Assembly: GCF_037976325.1 (NCBI RefSeq)
Contig: NZ_CP150265.1
Span: 2,723,501-2,787,500, forward strand
Source of the DNA: Paenibacillus sp. FSL K6-3182
Lineage (GTDB): Bacteria; Bacillota; Bacilli; Paenibacillales; Paenibacillaceae
Direction: 5' to 3'
Length of the DNA stretch: 64,000 nucleotides
A program made the position numbers and the translations under genes. Each line of letters starts with the position of its first letter. Within the stretch, counting starts at the first letter, position 1. This document shows positions 35,631 to 45,479 of this stretch, in pieces. The notes under the pieces were generated by a model. That model searched no databases. It saw only the letters and a program-made list of their open reading frames with translations, and was not told the origin of the DNA.

Positions 35631-37151
35631 TTACCTCTTTGAGCTTCGCTTCTCATCCAACTGCTTCTGTATTTCTTTCCGTACCTCTTCGATACCTGCT
35701 TGTTTTAGCTCCTGATTAAATTTTGGTAGGATTGTGTCAACATCGACAGTACCGGTCATAAGGCTTGGATAGTATTTTTTCCAAATCATCTCGATGTTAT
35801 CGGTTTGGGCGGTCAGCTTAGATAGATCAGGCGTGAAGCCAAGAATGGTGGACTTGATTGCTTCAGCGTTGTATTTGCGGAATTGATCCCACTTATCGAG
35901 CGGTTCCGGGTTATCGCCGCCTATAGTTTTCAAGATAAACCAGTTACCCTGTGTATATTGTACTCCCGCATAGCTCGCTGGTGCATCCGGGATCGGGTTG
36001 CCTTGGCTATCTTTGCCGGGAATGGGGATCGCTTGCCCATGTTCACCTAGCGTGTAATGCAATCCTTCAATACCATAGTTAAATAGGTTTCGTATTTCAG
36101 GGTCTGTATTGAGCAGGTTCAGGAACTTAATAGACTCAATAGGATGCTTGGTGTTGGCATTAATAGCCATGATTCCTCCACGGACGGATTCCGTAGTGAC
36201 GACACTAGGGGTTACAGGATTCGATACAACCTTGTACCCGCGATCCTTACTCCAATTCGTATCCGAGAGTGGGCCGCCGCCTGAGGATTTCCAGAATACC
36301 TGATCCCCACGCTTAAGACCGCCAGGCTCCCGCAGTGCAGCATCCTGGTTAATGAAGCCCTCTTTATAATAACGCCGCAATGTGTCTAATGTCTGCCGGG
36401 CTTCCTTCGTTTCAAAAATATTCACGACCTTAGAGTTAGGGTCCAGTGATTTCACCATTAACGGAACTTTATGATTCAAAATATACTCGTAGCCATAGAG
36501 AGCAAAGAAATTTTGTGAATCCCGATCCAATTCCATTGGTATATAGGTTGGTTCATTCTGTTGAATCATCCGGAGCAATGGTTCTAGCGATTCCAGCGTA
36601 TTGTATTTGGTAATGTCGATATTGTACTTCTTAATGATCGAAGCAGGGTACATCCAATGATCACGTACAGCCAGCTCTTTATTGGTCGGTACACCATAAA
36701 TGCCTCCATCATTCATTCGTACCCCTTGCCAGAAGGTGGGGTCAATCGTGTCGTACAAATCCTTGCCTAGACTCAAAAGGTAGTCATCAAGTTTCAGCCA
36801 TGCACCGCGCATAGCGGTAGTTGCATAATTGGGGGCAAAAGCAATGTCGAACTGGCTTCCTGCGGATATGAGCGTGTTCAGCCGATCCTCATACTCCTGC
36901 CAACCAACCTTAATATAGGTGATGGTCACGCCAATTTTACGAGCCATAATTTCATTGATTTTATCGTTTACGAGCTTCAGATCTTTGTCAGGCTCTCCAA
37001 TTGTGTAATAGATCAGATTTACCGTGTCCCCATGATATTTATCAATGTTGTTTTTGCTAGCTTGACGGGAGCAACCGGTTGTATATGCTGTGAGCAGCAG
37101 TATAATACTGAATGTAATGAAGATATATCTGTATCTAGAGCGCTTTTGCAT
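35631..37151 (-). CDS. Extracellular solute-binding lipoprotein (DUF3502-type)
   Basis: 506 residues. Signal peptide with a lipobox near Cys27 (LLTAYTTGC), then a type-1 sugar-binding fold: VNLIYYTIGEPDKDLKLVNDKINEIM, AGSQFDIAFAPNYATTAMRGAWLKLDDYL, and the C-terminal half (GIMAINANTKHPIESIKFLNLLNTDPEIRNLFNYGIEGLHY) typical of LplA/YtcQ-like proteins. It is the second binding protein of the locus, at the far end of the same strand behind the two-component system, so it could feed the same importer or act as a sensor partner. Confidence 0.85.
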   Translation of the reverse strand: MQKRSRYRYIFITFSIILLLTAYTTGCSRQASKNNIDKYHGDTVNLIYYTIGEPDKDLKLVNDKINEIMARKIGVTITYIKVGWQEYEDRLNTLISAGSQFDIAFAPNYATTAMRGAWLKLDDYLLSLGKDLYDTIDPTFWQGVRMNDGGIYGVPTNKELAVRDHWMYPASIIKKYNIDITKYNTLESLEPLLRMIQQNEPTYIPMELDRDSQNFFALYGYEYILNHKVPLMVKSLDPNSKVVNIFETKEARQTLDTLRRYYKEGFINQDAALREPGGLKRGDQVFWKSSGGGPLSDTNWSKDRGYKVVSNPVTPSVVTTESVRGGIMAINANTKHPIESIKFLNLLNTDPEIRNLFNYGIEGLHYTLGEHGQAIPIPGKDSQGNPIPDAPASYAGVQYTQGNWFILKTIGGDNPEPLDKWDQFRKYNAEAIKSTILGFTPDLSKLTAQTDNIEMIWKKYYPSLMTGTVDVDTILPKFNQELKQAGIEEVRKEIQKQLDEKRSSKR

Positions 37152-37180
37152 CGATATCCGCCTTTCTGCCGAGTTCGTTG

Positions 37181-37942
37181 TTAACCTTTTCCCCGCAGAT
37201 CAGAGGGAGACTTTCCGAAAAAGCTTTGAAAATGTGTATAAAAATAATTGAGATTGTTGTAGCCGACGGAAAGCGCGATAGAAGAAATCTTCTCATCTGT
37301 CGATTGAATTCGTTCTTGAGCAAGCAGCATACGGTAAGCCATTAGATATTCTGAAAATTTCATATCGGATTCTTTAAGAAATAATTGTCCAAGATAGGTA
37401 CTGTTCATCTGGAAACGTTCTGCCACTGATTTTAAAGTAATATTCTGAGCATACTCCGTCTTGATCATGAGCAAAATGCGGTTGACCAGCTTGGATAAGC
37501 TGTCATAGCTTACACCGAGTACCGGGTCCTTGTTCAGGCTCTCGCAGCTAGCATTACCTATCGTACCATGGAGATCTTCAACAATAATTTTCTCAATCAC
37601 TTGCTGCAGCTTTGTACGATCCAAAGGCTTAAGCAGATAGTCTTTCACACCACAGCGAATGGCTTCTTGGGCATACTTGAATTCACTATAGCCGCTCATA
37701 ATCACATATTTGGTAGGGATTTGTAGCTCATTAAGTCTATGAATCGTTTCATAACCAAGATCCTTGCCAACACAGACATCAAAAATAGCGACATCAGGCA
37801 GCAGGTCTACAACCTTGGACATGGCGGCTTCCGTAGATTCGCACGTATCTATCCGACTGAAGCCATATTGTTTCCAGTCGAGGATTCGCTTCATCCCCTC
37901 CAAAATCTGTGGTTCGTCATCCATTATCAGCAGTTTGTACAT
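37181..37942 (-). CDS. AraC-type response regulator (YesN-like)
   Basis: 253 residues from ATG 37942 with GAGGTGA upstream. Receiver domain at residues 1-120: DDE at 8-10, phospho-acceptor Asp55 in IFDV, and Lys in YLLKPLD. A C-terminal AraC helix-turn-helix pair follows (ITLKSVAERFQMNSTYLGQLFLKESDMKFSEYLMAYRM and ISSIALSVGYNNLNYFYTHFQSFFGKSP). The start lies 26 bases inside the end of the kinase gene, which suggests coupled translation. Likely activator of the neighbouring sugar importer. Confidence 0.9.
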   Translation of the reverse strand: MYKLLIMDDEPQILEGMKRILDWKQYGFSRIDTCESTEAAMSKVVDLLPDVAIFDVCVGKDLGYETIHRLNELQIPTKYVIMSGYSEFKYAQEAIRCGVKDYLLKPLDRTKLQQVIEKIIVEDLHGTIGNASCESLNKDPVLGVSYDSLSKLVNRILLMIKTEYAQNITLKSVAERFQMNSTYLGQLFLKESDMKFSEYLMAYRMLLAQERIQSTDEKISSIALSVGYNNLNYFYTHFQSFFGKSPSDLRGKG

Positions 37943-39680
37943 GTTCAATCACCTCTTTTGGAATCCGTACAGAAATCTTAACTCCAGCTTCCTCATTATT
38001 TCCAATCTCTATATAAAAGCTTTTCCCGTAAAAGAAGTGCAGCCTCGTGTAGACGTTGCGCAAACCGATACTCTCGGAAGAAGTATCATCCTGGTTGGAC
38101 AGTGTACTTCGCACTGCATTTAAACGCTCCGCCCCAATACCGCGACCATTATCCACAAATTCCAATACATAATAATCTTCAGCTTCCCAGCCATTAACGA
38201 TATACAAGTTAAACTCATTGCTAGCGCTAAAGCCGTGGATGAAAAAGTTTTCAGCCAAAGGCTGCATCCAGAATTTCACGGTAGGAATCGAGAGCAGCGC
38301 AGGATCTACATTGACCTGATAAAAAAAACGTTCTGGATATTTAAACTCCATAATTTCCAAGTATTTTTGCAGCAATTCCAGCTCACTTGCAATCGAAATA
38401 ATATTTTCCTTCTTGACGATTTCGCGATAGAGCGCCCCTAAGGTAGCAATGGCATCAGCGGTATCTCTGTCCTGATTAACCAAAGCAGTGGAGCGGATGA
38501 CCTCTAACGTATTATAAAGGAAATGAGGATTGATTTGATTTTGAAGCGCTTTCATCTCAGTTTCTTGCTGTTTTAGTTTAAGTAAATATTCATTGCGGAT
38601 ATGCTTATCTAACTGCTCAATCATATCATCTAGTTCCCTTGCAATCATGCCGTATTCATTTCGACGATAACGGGCAGGGCGATTAGGTGTGAAATTAGCT
38701 GATTTCACGCGCCCAATCGATTGAATAATGCGGTGCAGGAAGCGGAAATCATCCCGCATATTATACACAATAAGCAGTAGTACACTTATCATGGTCGTTA
38801 ATACGATCAGAAAGATGGTAATCAGCATTCTGGCATGCTGTTTAATCAGCATGGATAAATCAACGATGCTAACGAACTTGAAATTGAACTTGGTGGATGG
38901 AAAGGTAATATAAAAGATATGCTTGAACAAGCCCTGCGAAATAACGCCATGACTGCGTCCATTCGCCGCCGCGAGACGCGATAATTCCTCTAAGTTCTGA
39001 TCCTGCCCGCTGCCGATAAGGTAGACCTCACCAGAAGTGCTGACTGCAGCAGCTTTTCCCAATCGATAATTTTGTATAGATTTAAAGACTTGATCACTGC
39101 TGACCAAGAAGCGCAGCTCCCCTAATTCCTTAGAGCCCAGTGATGTATCCGATAGTTTCTTGCGATATACGAAGCCTTTTTGAATCGTATCGTGAAAAGC
39201 TTCGTCTGTATTTGGAAGACCGAATATGAAGCTTGCAATTCCGTTTTCGTTAAAGCGTACAACATTGCTATACTGATTGGTATGCAAACTAACCTGCGTA
39301 ATTTCACCCTGCGCCCAGCTGTACAGGTAGGTTTTAATATCCTCTGGGAAGGATACCAACGGCTGTGAGAACTCGCTGTTTTGCAGACTATTGGTTAAAT
39401 AGCCTTCAACGCTGCTGTTCAAAAAGCTGCGAGCATCTTCCATTAGACTATGATTGGAGTATATACGCTGCATGTAAGCCTCAATTCGGTCAGCATCGTA
39501 CTGCAGCTCATTCTCTACACCTGCGAACGCATTTGCAGCCTCTAAACGAGCATCACCAACCCACTGATTCAGCAGCATGACACAGGTCAGAATGCCAAGG
39601 GCGAGTCCGATAGTTACGACAAAGACGACATAGGCAATAAACTTGTAACGATAAATTTTAATTTGTAAAAAAGAGCTCAT
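37917..39680 (-). CDS. YesM-type sensor histidine kinase
   Basis: 587 residues from ATG 39680 with GAGGTG upstream. Two membrane helices (near residues 13-37 and 285-310) enclose an extracytoplasmic sensor domain; a HAMP linker follows (FRFLHRIIQSIGRVK). The His_kinase box LKALQNQINPHFLYNTLEVIR carries the phospho-His near residue 382, and the ATPase part has ENFFIHGF (N box) and FVDNGRGIG (G1). These kinases sense extracellular carbohydrate or bound solute-binding proteins and pair with AraC-type regulators. Confidence 0.9.
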   Translation of the reverse strand: MSSFLQIKIYRYKFIAYVVFVVTIGLALGILTCVMLLNQWVGDARLEAANAFAGVENELQYDADRIEAYMQRIYSNHSLMEDARSFLNSSVEGYLTNSLQNSEFSQPLVSFPEDIKTYLYSWAQGEITQVSLHTNQYSNVVRFNENGIASFIFGLPNTDEAFHDTIQKGFVYRKKLSDTSLGSKELGELRFLVSSDQVFKSIQNYRLGKAAAVSTSGEVYLIGSGQDQNLEELSRLAAANGRSHGVISQGLFKHIFYITFPSTKFNFKFVSIVDLSMLIKQHARMLITIFLIVLTTMISVLLLIVYNMRDDFRFLHRIIQSIGRVKSANFTPNRPARYRRNEYGMIARELDDMIEQLDKHIRNEYLLKLKQQETEMKALQNQINPHFLYNTLEVIRSTALVNQDRDTADAIATLGALYREIVKKENIISIASELELLQKYLEIMEFKYPERFFYQVNVDPALLSIPTVKFWMQPLAENFFIHGFSASNEFNLYIVNGWEAEDYYVLEFVDNGRGIGAERLNAVRSTLSNQDDTSSESIGLRNVYTRLHFFYGKSFYIEIGNNEEAGVKISVRIPKEVIEHVQTADNG

Positions 39681-39771
39681 ATGGCACCTCAATTGCAGCA
39701 GCTCGCCTTAAAGCAAGTGGTTTCCATACCACTTTATCATGATTAAGCGAAGCTTCATAGATAGCAAGAAA

Positions 39772-39810
39772 TAAGCATCCCATACAGAGTGTCTCAATAT
39801 GGGATGCTTA
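39772..39810 (-). terminator. Terminator between binding protein and kinase
   Basis: TAAGCATCCCATA (39772-39784) pairs perfectly with TATGGGATGCTTA (39798-39810) around 13 bases. On the minus strand it follows the stop of the binding-protein gene and precedes T-rich sequence, so the importer genes and the two-component genes are probably separate transcription units. Confidence 0.75.
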
Positions 39811-39825
39811 TTCAACTTGCTTAAC

Positions 39826-41319
39826 TTACTTGAAGTAGTTATTGATTTGCTCTTGAGCCGCTTTCATAATCGTGTCCATGCCAGCGGACTTTAATTCAGC
39901 AGTAATTTTCGGAATCATTTTCTCCGGATCGGATGCGCCTGTAATGAGTTCATATTTGTATTTATCCCATACGGACTGGCAATTTGCTACTTCAGTCTGA
40001 AGATTGCTGATGTCCAGTGCGAAACCTAGCACAGTGGAGGATGTCGCTGCGTCATTCAGCTTTTTAACTTGATCCCATTGATCCTCAGGAGCACCTTTGG
40101 TAACTGCTAGATTAAAGAATGTACCTTGGGAGTATGCAGCCAGCGGCCAAGTATCAGAAGTACGCTCGATAACCTTTTCGCCATCCACATTTTTGTAATC
40201 TACGTCTAGCTCGCCGAATGCAAGCATATTGCGTAGTTTTGGATCAGTGTTGACTAATTCGAGGTACTTCAATGCTTCTTTCTTATATTTCGAATTCGCA
40301 GAAATCGCATTCAAGGAGCCTTGGATTGTGCTTGTTGTATAAATAGGGCCAAAGTGTTGAACCATATCATATTTTTCAACAGCATCATTGATTTGCCAGC
40401 TTACTTCTGCACCCGGAAATGCCTGAGCTGCAAAGAATGGTCTGCCTTTTTCATTCTCTGTTTTAGTCGGAGCATCTGGGTTGATGATGCCATCTTGGTA
40501 CCATTTATGCAGGAGCTTCAGATCGGCCATAACATCAGGCTGCTCAAGAACAGAAACAACCGTACGTGATGCATCGTCAGCTTTTACGCCAACTGGAGTG
40601 AAGCCTAGTGTTAAATCATCATAATTGTTAAAGAAACCATTCAAGCCTTCACCTTGCGTCATCGGCAATGGGTAGAAGCTTTTGCCTTCGCCGGACTTGA
40701 TGTTGTGAAGTGGTTGATCAAGGTCCTGCAGGGTTTTGATGCTGTTGATGTCAATATTGTACTTTTGCACGTATTTATCATCGTACACCCAATATTGCGT
40801 TAGTGCCGAATCCTTATAAGTAGGAACGGAATAATATTTGCCGCCAATTTTCGTGCCATCCCAAACCTTTTCAGGAATCAATTTGTATAAGTCAGGCGCA
40901 TCACTTTGAACTAAATCAGTGATATCGGCGAAAGCTCCCATAGCCACTTGCTTGCTGTATTTACCGCTGTTTGTGAACATAATGTCGAAGGGTTCGCCAG
41001 TATTTACAATCGTGTTGATTTTGGTGTCCCATTCACCCCAGCTGGCTACTTTGATGTCAATTTTCACACCAATTTTCTCCGCTGTATATTCATTCATAGC
41101 ATCAATCGCTTTGCCGAAGTTATTAGGCACTTGGCCGCCGATCGTCCACCAGACGAGCGTCGGAATATCCTTGCTTGGTGCTTCGCTGTCCTTTGGCGCG
41201 TCTGTCGTTGACGGAGCGTTTGTTGCAGCTGGTGAATTCGAGCCGGAGCAGGCTGCTAAGCCACTCACCATTAGTGTGAGAATACAAAGCGTAGAGATGA
41301 ACTTCCAAGATTTCTTCAT
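39826..41319 (-). CDS. Extracellular sugar-binding lipoprotein (importer component)
   Basis: 497 residues. Signal peptide (WKFISTLCILTLMVSGLAAC) ends in the lipobox LAAC, followed by a Ser/Thr/Pro linker. The mature part is a type-1 sugar-binding fold: IPTLVWWTIGGQVPNNFGKAIDAMNEY, then NTGEPFDIMFTNSGKYSKQVAMGAF and NAISANSKYKKEALKYLELVNTDPKLRNMLAFGELDVDY. It is a distant paralogue of the protein at 35631. Strong ribosome site AAGGGGG. It lies directly behind the two permease genes in the same direction. Confidence 0.9.
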   Translation of the reverse strand: MKKSWKFISTLCILTLMVSGLAACSGSNSPAATNAPSTTDAPKDSEAPSKDIPTLVWWTIGGQVPNNFGKAIDAMNEYTAEKIGVKIDIKVASWGEWDTKINTIVNTGEPFDIMFTNSGKYSKQVAMGAFADITDLVQSDAPDLYKLIPEKVWDGTKIGGKYYSVPTYKDSALTQYWVYDDKYVQKYNIDINSIKTLQDLDQPLHNIKSGEGKSFYPLPMTQGEGLNGFFNNYDDLTLGFTPVGVKADDASRTVVSVLEQPDVMADLKLLHKWYQDGIINPDAPTKTENEKGRPFFAAQAFPGAEVSWQINDAVEKYDMVQHFGPIYTTSTIQGSLNAISANSKYKKEALKYLELVNTDPKLRNMLAFGELDVDYKNVDGEKVIERTSDTWPLAAYSQGTFFNLAVTKGAPEDQWDQVKKLNDAATSSTVLGFALDISNLQTEVANCQSVWDKYKYELITGASDPEKMIPKITAELKSAGMDTIMKAAQEQINNYFK

Positions 41320-41406
41320 TTCATTTCCCCCTTATTGAAGTTGTGTCACCGTAAGCGTTGTACAGTGATCTATCATAAACCAAGCAGGCTTGGTTTATTT
41401 CGTTGA

Positions 41407-42336
41407 TTATCCTTTAACTGCGCCAATCGTTAACCCGGAAATGAAATATTTCTGGAAGAACGGATAGGCGAAGGCTACAGGCAGAACAATGATAATCGCT
41501 ACAGCCATGCGGGCAGATTCCTTCGGCATCGTTGCGACGAGCACGGCATAGCTTACGCCCATACTAGCAGCGTTTTTGGCAAGCGCATCGACATTGCTCA
41601 TCAAGCTGTTAAGCAGTGCCTGCAAAGAATATAGGTTCTGGTTGTTGATGTATAACATCGATTGAAACCAGTCATTCCAATAAGAGAAGCAGAGAAATAG
41701 TCCAATGGTTGCAATGACCGGCAAGGAAATCGGCAGAATGATGGAGAAAAAGATTCGCAGCTGGCTCGCACCATCAATTTCAGCAGATTCAATCAGCCCG
41801 TCGGGAATCGTGCTTTTAAAGAAGGTTTTACAAATGATAACGTTAAATGAAGAGACGGCAAGCGGCAGAATAAGTGCCCAGACGCTGTCTTTTAGCCCTA
41901 ATAGATTAGTATTAATGAAGTAGCTGGAAACAAGACCGCCATTGAATATCATAGGGATGAAAACGACCCAAGTTAGAAAGCCCTTCAGTTTGTAGTTTGG
42001 GCGAGAAAGGACATAGCCCATGGAGGTGGTAAGAAATATACCGAGCACAGTACCAACCACCGTAACAAGAGCGGATACGCCGAGCGCCCGCAAAATCATC
42101 GTTCCTTGCTTGATCACATAAGCGTATGCTTCACCTGATAGTGCAACCGGCAATAGATGATATCCTGTCTCACGTATGGAGTTCTCACTGGAGAGTGAAA
42201 TGGACAGCACTACAATTACGGGTATGACGCAGATCAGCGCCAATACGATAAAGATCAGGTTGAAAAATAAGTTTACAACGTTGCTTGTACGGTTGAATTT
42301 CTCAAGACCTGTTTCGTAAGTCCTTCTCGTTGACAT
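41407..42336 (-). CDS. Carbohydrate ABC importer permease (LplC/MalG-type)
   Basis: 309 residues with six membrane helices. The ABC-binding EAA loop is ESAEIDGASQLRIFFSIILPIS, typical of the MalG half. The terminal ISGLTIGAVKG is the usual LplC/YtcP ending. Ribosome site AAGGAGG, twelve bases after the previous stop. No ATPase gene is nearby; such importers often share a single multitask ATPase (MsmX) encoded elsewhere. Confidence 0.9.
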   Translation of the reverse strand: MSTRRTYETGLEKFNRTSNVVNLFFNLIFIVLALICVIPVIVVLSISLSSENSIRETGYHLLPVALSGEAYAYVIKQGTMILRALGVSALVTVVGTVLGIFLTTSMGYVLSRPNYKLKGFLTWVVFIPMIFNGGLVSSYFINTNLLGLKDSVWALILPLAVSSFNVIICKTFFKSTIPDGLIESAEIDGASQLRIFFSIILPISLPVIATIGLFLCFSYWNDWFQSMLYINNQNLYSLQALLNSLMSNVDALAKNAASMGVSYAVLVATMPKESARMAVAIIIVLPVAFAYPFFQKYFISGLTIGAVKG

Positions 42337-42348
42337 GGTCTTACCTCC

Positions 42349-43305
42349 TTACATCATCGCGCTATCAGGATCGATTTTGCGAACAATCCAATTAGCGATT
42401 AGAATAGTTGCACAACCCAGAACGGACTGTACGAATGCGGCAGCAGCGGCCATCCCTAAGGTAGCGGATTTCAGTTGTTTATACACCATGACATCGATGG
42501 TGGTAGACACGTTAAACAATGAATTGGAATCTCGCGTGACCTGAAAGAACAATCCGAAATCGGTGTAGAAGATACGTCCAACTGCCAGAATGAACAGCAT
42601 GACGATAACGAGTTTGAGCATCGGCAATGTAATAAAACGTGTTTGCTGCCAAATGGAAGCGCCATCAATTACAGCGGCTTCATAGTACGTGCTGTCAAGG
42701 CTTGTGATGGTTGCCAGATAAATGACCATGCCATAACCTAAGCCTTTCCATACATTTAAGAGAATTAGAATGTACGGCCAGTAAGCCGGCTCCATGTACC
42801 AGTTAACAGGATCGCCGCCCATGTTGACGAGCAATTGATTAAGAATCCCTTTATCAAAGCTTAGGAACGCCCAGCCTACAGCAGATACGACAACCCAAGA
42901 TAAGAAATAAGGGAGGAACATCATCGTTTGATAGACTTTGCTTGCTTTGCGGCTGTGGAGCAGCCCAATCATAATAGCGAAGAGAACGGGCAACACAATT
43001 CCTAGAACGATAAAAATAATGTTGTATCCAATGGTGTTTCGAATAATGATCCAAGCATCATTTGACTTGAACAAGAACTCAAAGTTTTTGAAGCCTACCC
43101 AAGGACTATTAAATACATTGCTCAAAAACCCGCCGCTAATTTTGAAGTTTTTGAAGGCAATAATGATCCCGAACATAGGTAAGAAACAAAACAGGATGTA
43201 CCATATCGTTGTAGGCAATGCCAAGAGGGTGAGTTCCGTATCCTGCTTGTGCCAACGAATTCGTAAGCGCTTTCTTTTATCTTGAAGTTCAACTGTCGAT
43301 TTCAT
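42349..43305 (-). CDS. Carbohydrate ABC importer permease (LplB/MalF-type)
   Basis: 318 residues, six membrane helices. LALPTTIWYILFCFLPMFGIIIAFKNFKI at the N-terminus and the EAA loop EAAVIDGASIWQQTRFITLPML identify the LplB half. Ribosome site AAAGGAG. First gene of the importer operon. A possible promoter is TTGACT (43412-43407) with TATCTA (43390-43385) on the minus strand, 16 bases apart. Confidence 0.9.
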   Translation of the reverse strand: MKSTVELQDKRKRLRIRWHKQDTELTLLALPTTIWYILFCFLPMFGIIIAFKNFKISGGFLSNVFNSPWVGFKNFEFLFKSNDAWIIIRNTIGYNIIFIVLGIVLPVLFAIMIGLLHSRKASKVYQTMMFLPYFLSWVVVSAVGWAFLSFDKGILNQLLVNMGGDPVNWYMEPAYWPYILILLNVWKGLGYGMVIYLATITSLDSTYYEAAVIDGASIWQQTRFITLPMLKLVIVMLFILAVGRIFYTDFGLFFQVTRDSNSLFNVSTTIDVMVYKQLKSATLGMAAAAAFVQSVLGCATILIANWIVRKIDPDSAMM

Positions 43306-43542
43306 GCCTTTTACTCCTTTCGGTGTCTTCTCGGATGTGTTGCACTTGTTAAGCTCATTGTATAATAGGAGGATTTAATGCTTCTAGATAACAAACTTGA
43401 TACTATAGTCAACAAACGTTAGATTCGATCATTCTGTTTTACAGAACCTTAAGAATGGACTCAAAGCTTAATTCCAATATGTGTTAAAATAAATGGATAA
43501 TTACGTGAATGGACTTGAAAAATTAAGTTAGGAGTGTGGATA

Positions 43543-44435
43543 ATGGGTACATTTCTTTCAAATATCCAGGTTTTCACCGGTGTGCAAGATAGCGCAAAGT
43601 TGCTCGAAGAGCTGGTGCTTGCCGTAAGAAATAGGCTGGTAGGGGACGAATATGAGGAAACAGGCAATGCTGAATCGGCCGACCGCTCCCTTAACTAAAG
43701 GCGATTTGGGAGAAAGAAAGGGTCTTTGCTGAAGACGCGCTGGCGCTGGCAGCGGAGCTGCTGGATATTCCGGTTGAAGCGGCAATGCGGGGTTATGAGA
43801 CGGATTCAGATTTTAACCAACATACGAAGGTACTTCATTTGCGCAGCAAGATCCGCTTCACGGATCATTTTGAAGAAATCAATGCACCCAAACTGGCATT
43901 CTCAAGCTGGAACTCCTTCGCAGCAGGGGATGTTGGCATTTCGTCAAAGGTTTTATTCGGCCTAATTAATCAAGGGCAAGCCTTTACTGGACTTGATGTG
44001 CTGCTTTGGGGGACGGCTCTTGAAGAGAAGTTAATTGAACCAGGACCGGGGATTCTGATTTGCACGTCGAACCAATCCCATACGCGGCGTGAATGGAACA
44101 GTGACCCGCAGCCGTATGAGTTCGAAGTAAAACAGCCGGGAATGGAGCAACGATTGCAAATTAAGGGATACCGCTATGAATATCCAGAAATGTCCTTTCC
44201 CGATGGGTATATACAGATGATGAATCCAGAGACAGCTGCTAAGCTAGGCCTCATGCGTAAGTGGATGGACAGTTTTAATCAAAATGGCTATTCGTTTCAG
44301 CTTTCGTTTACAGGAAAACGGGTGGGCAAATTCGATCTATTCATTGCATTTTTTCCGAGAGAGATTGGGGAAGGCCAGCTGGTTAAAAGCTTGCCAGTAT
44401 TTATTGGTGTAAAACCGGATAAAGGTTCAATTTAA
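43543..44435 (+). pseudogene. Frameshifted hypothetical gene
   Basis: The first frame gives MGTFLSNIQVFTGVQDSAKL and ends after 51 codons at TAA 43698. A second frame, open from 43695 and shifted by one base, carries the rest (ALAAELLDIPVEAAMRGYETDSDF, then FGLINQGQAFTGLDVLLWGT and SFTGKRVGKFDLFIAFFPRE) to 44435. The junction shows no slippery sequence, so a plain indel is more likely than programmed frameshifting. Good ribosome site AGGAG at 43530-43534. Family not recognised. Confidence 0.65.
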
Positions 44436-44460
44436 AAGTACGGACGGGCGGCTAATGTAG

Positions 44461-45336
44461 TTAGTGACGTCGTTCCTGATCATAGTTTCTTTTGAAATAA
44501 CCGGGATTGACCCCAGTTATGGACTTGAAAGTTTTGGATAAGTGATGAACGTCAGTGAAACCGCAATATTCACTTGTCTGCTGCAGGGACATGCCTTCCT
44601 TCAACAGCTCCTGAGCATGCTGGATACGCAAGTTTAGTAAGTATTGATAAGGTGTCATATTGAATTGTTTCTTGAATAGTACTGTGAATCGAGAGGGAGA
44701 AAGGTCTGCTCTTTTGGCCATATCGCTAACATTGATAGGTTCTGAGATGCGAAACGCTAAATAGGACGTAATCCAGTTCAAGAAAGGACGACGAGATGAC
44801 GAGGCAGCTTGTGGCTTCATATAACTTTTGAAAATCACGCTCAGAAATTCATAAGCCAGCTGATTGGCTTCCATGATGCCTAGATAGGTTTGTGATTGCC
44901 AGCATTCTATGATTTTGAAGACGAGGTCACGCAGCCTAACGGAGTGCGGAGTTTCTAGTTTAAATGGAATGAGCAAGGAATCGCATTTATGCAATCTAGG
45001 TTGTGAATAGGTGGAGTAGGGGGACATGTCCAATTGTCCTGGTCGCGTGATAAAGCTCTTATCCTTCTCTGGATTATAAAAGAAATCCAGATGCACGTAA
45101 GGATTGATCGTATCGGTAATGCCTTTGATTGTATGTACGTCCCCGGGCTGAAGCAAACAAAGATCTCCTGCATTCAGGAGATGAATTTTACCGTTGACCT
45201 CGATTTCGAATGAACCCTCCTGCACGTAAAAAATGATATAATCCAGCAAATTGCGCTCGCCAAGGAAAAAGGGCGGACGGATCGCATAATCTGATTCGCG
45301 AACATAGGGAGCGATGACGTAGTCCTCTAATTTCAT
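44461..45336 (-). CDS. Cupin-AraC transcriptional regulator
   Basis: 291 residues. An N-terminal cupin (YIIFYVQEGSFEIEVNGKIHLLNAGDLCLLQPGDVHTI) senses ligand and a C-terminal AraC domain follows (INVSDMAKRADLSPSRFTVLFKKQFNMTPYQYLLNLRIQHAQELLKEG, then GFTDVHHLSKTFKSITG). It diverges from the GH116 gene with a 143-base gap, so it probably regulates the glycosidase and perhaps the importer. Confidence 0.85.
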   Translation of the reverse strand: MKLEDYVIAPYVRESDYAIRPPFFLGERNLLDYIIFYVQEGSFEIEVNGKIHLLNAGDLCLLQPGDVHTIKGITDTINPYVHLDFFYNPEKDKSFITRPGQLDMSPYSTYSQPRLHKCDSLLIPFKLETPHSVRLRDLVFKIIECWQSQTYLGIMEANQLAYEFLSVIFKSYMKPQAASSSRRPFLNWITSYLAFRISEPINVSDMAKRADLSPSRFTVLFKKQFNMTPYQYLLNLRIQHAQELLKEGMSLQQTSEYCGFTDVHHLSKTFKSITGVNPGYFKRNYDQERRH

Positions 45337-45479
45337 CGTTATCTGCCTCTTTCATGATAAAATAATCGTTTTATACATAAAAAATAGATCTTATATATAC
45401 AGGAATAAAGCTTATATTCCATTAAGATGAAGGTAGATTGCTGTTCAAGTATACCATGATCTTAAGGGAGGGTATAAGC

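Noticed and set aside
43378..43422. 14-codon frame with AGGAGG upstream before the frameshifted gene
   Set aside because: The ribosome-like site overlaps a TATAAT and lies in the control region of the divergent importer operon; product too short to support.
43690..43700. Programmed frameshift in the gene at 43543
   Set aside because: No slippery heptamer or downstream pseudoknot seen; a simple indel is the better explanation.
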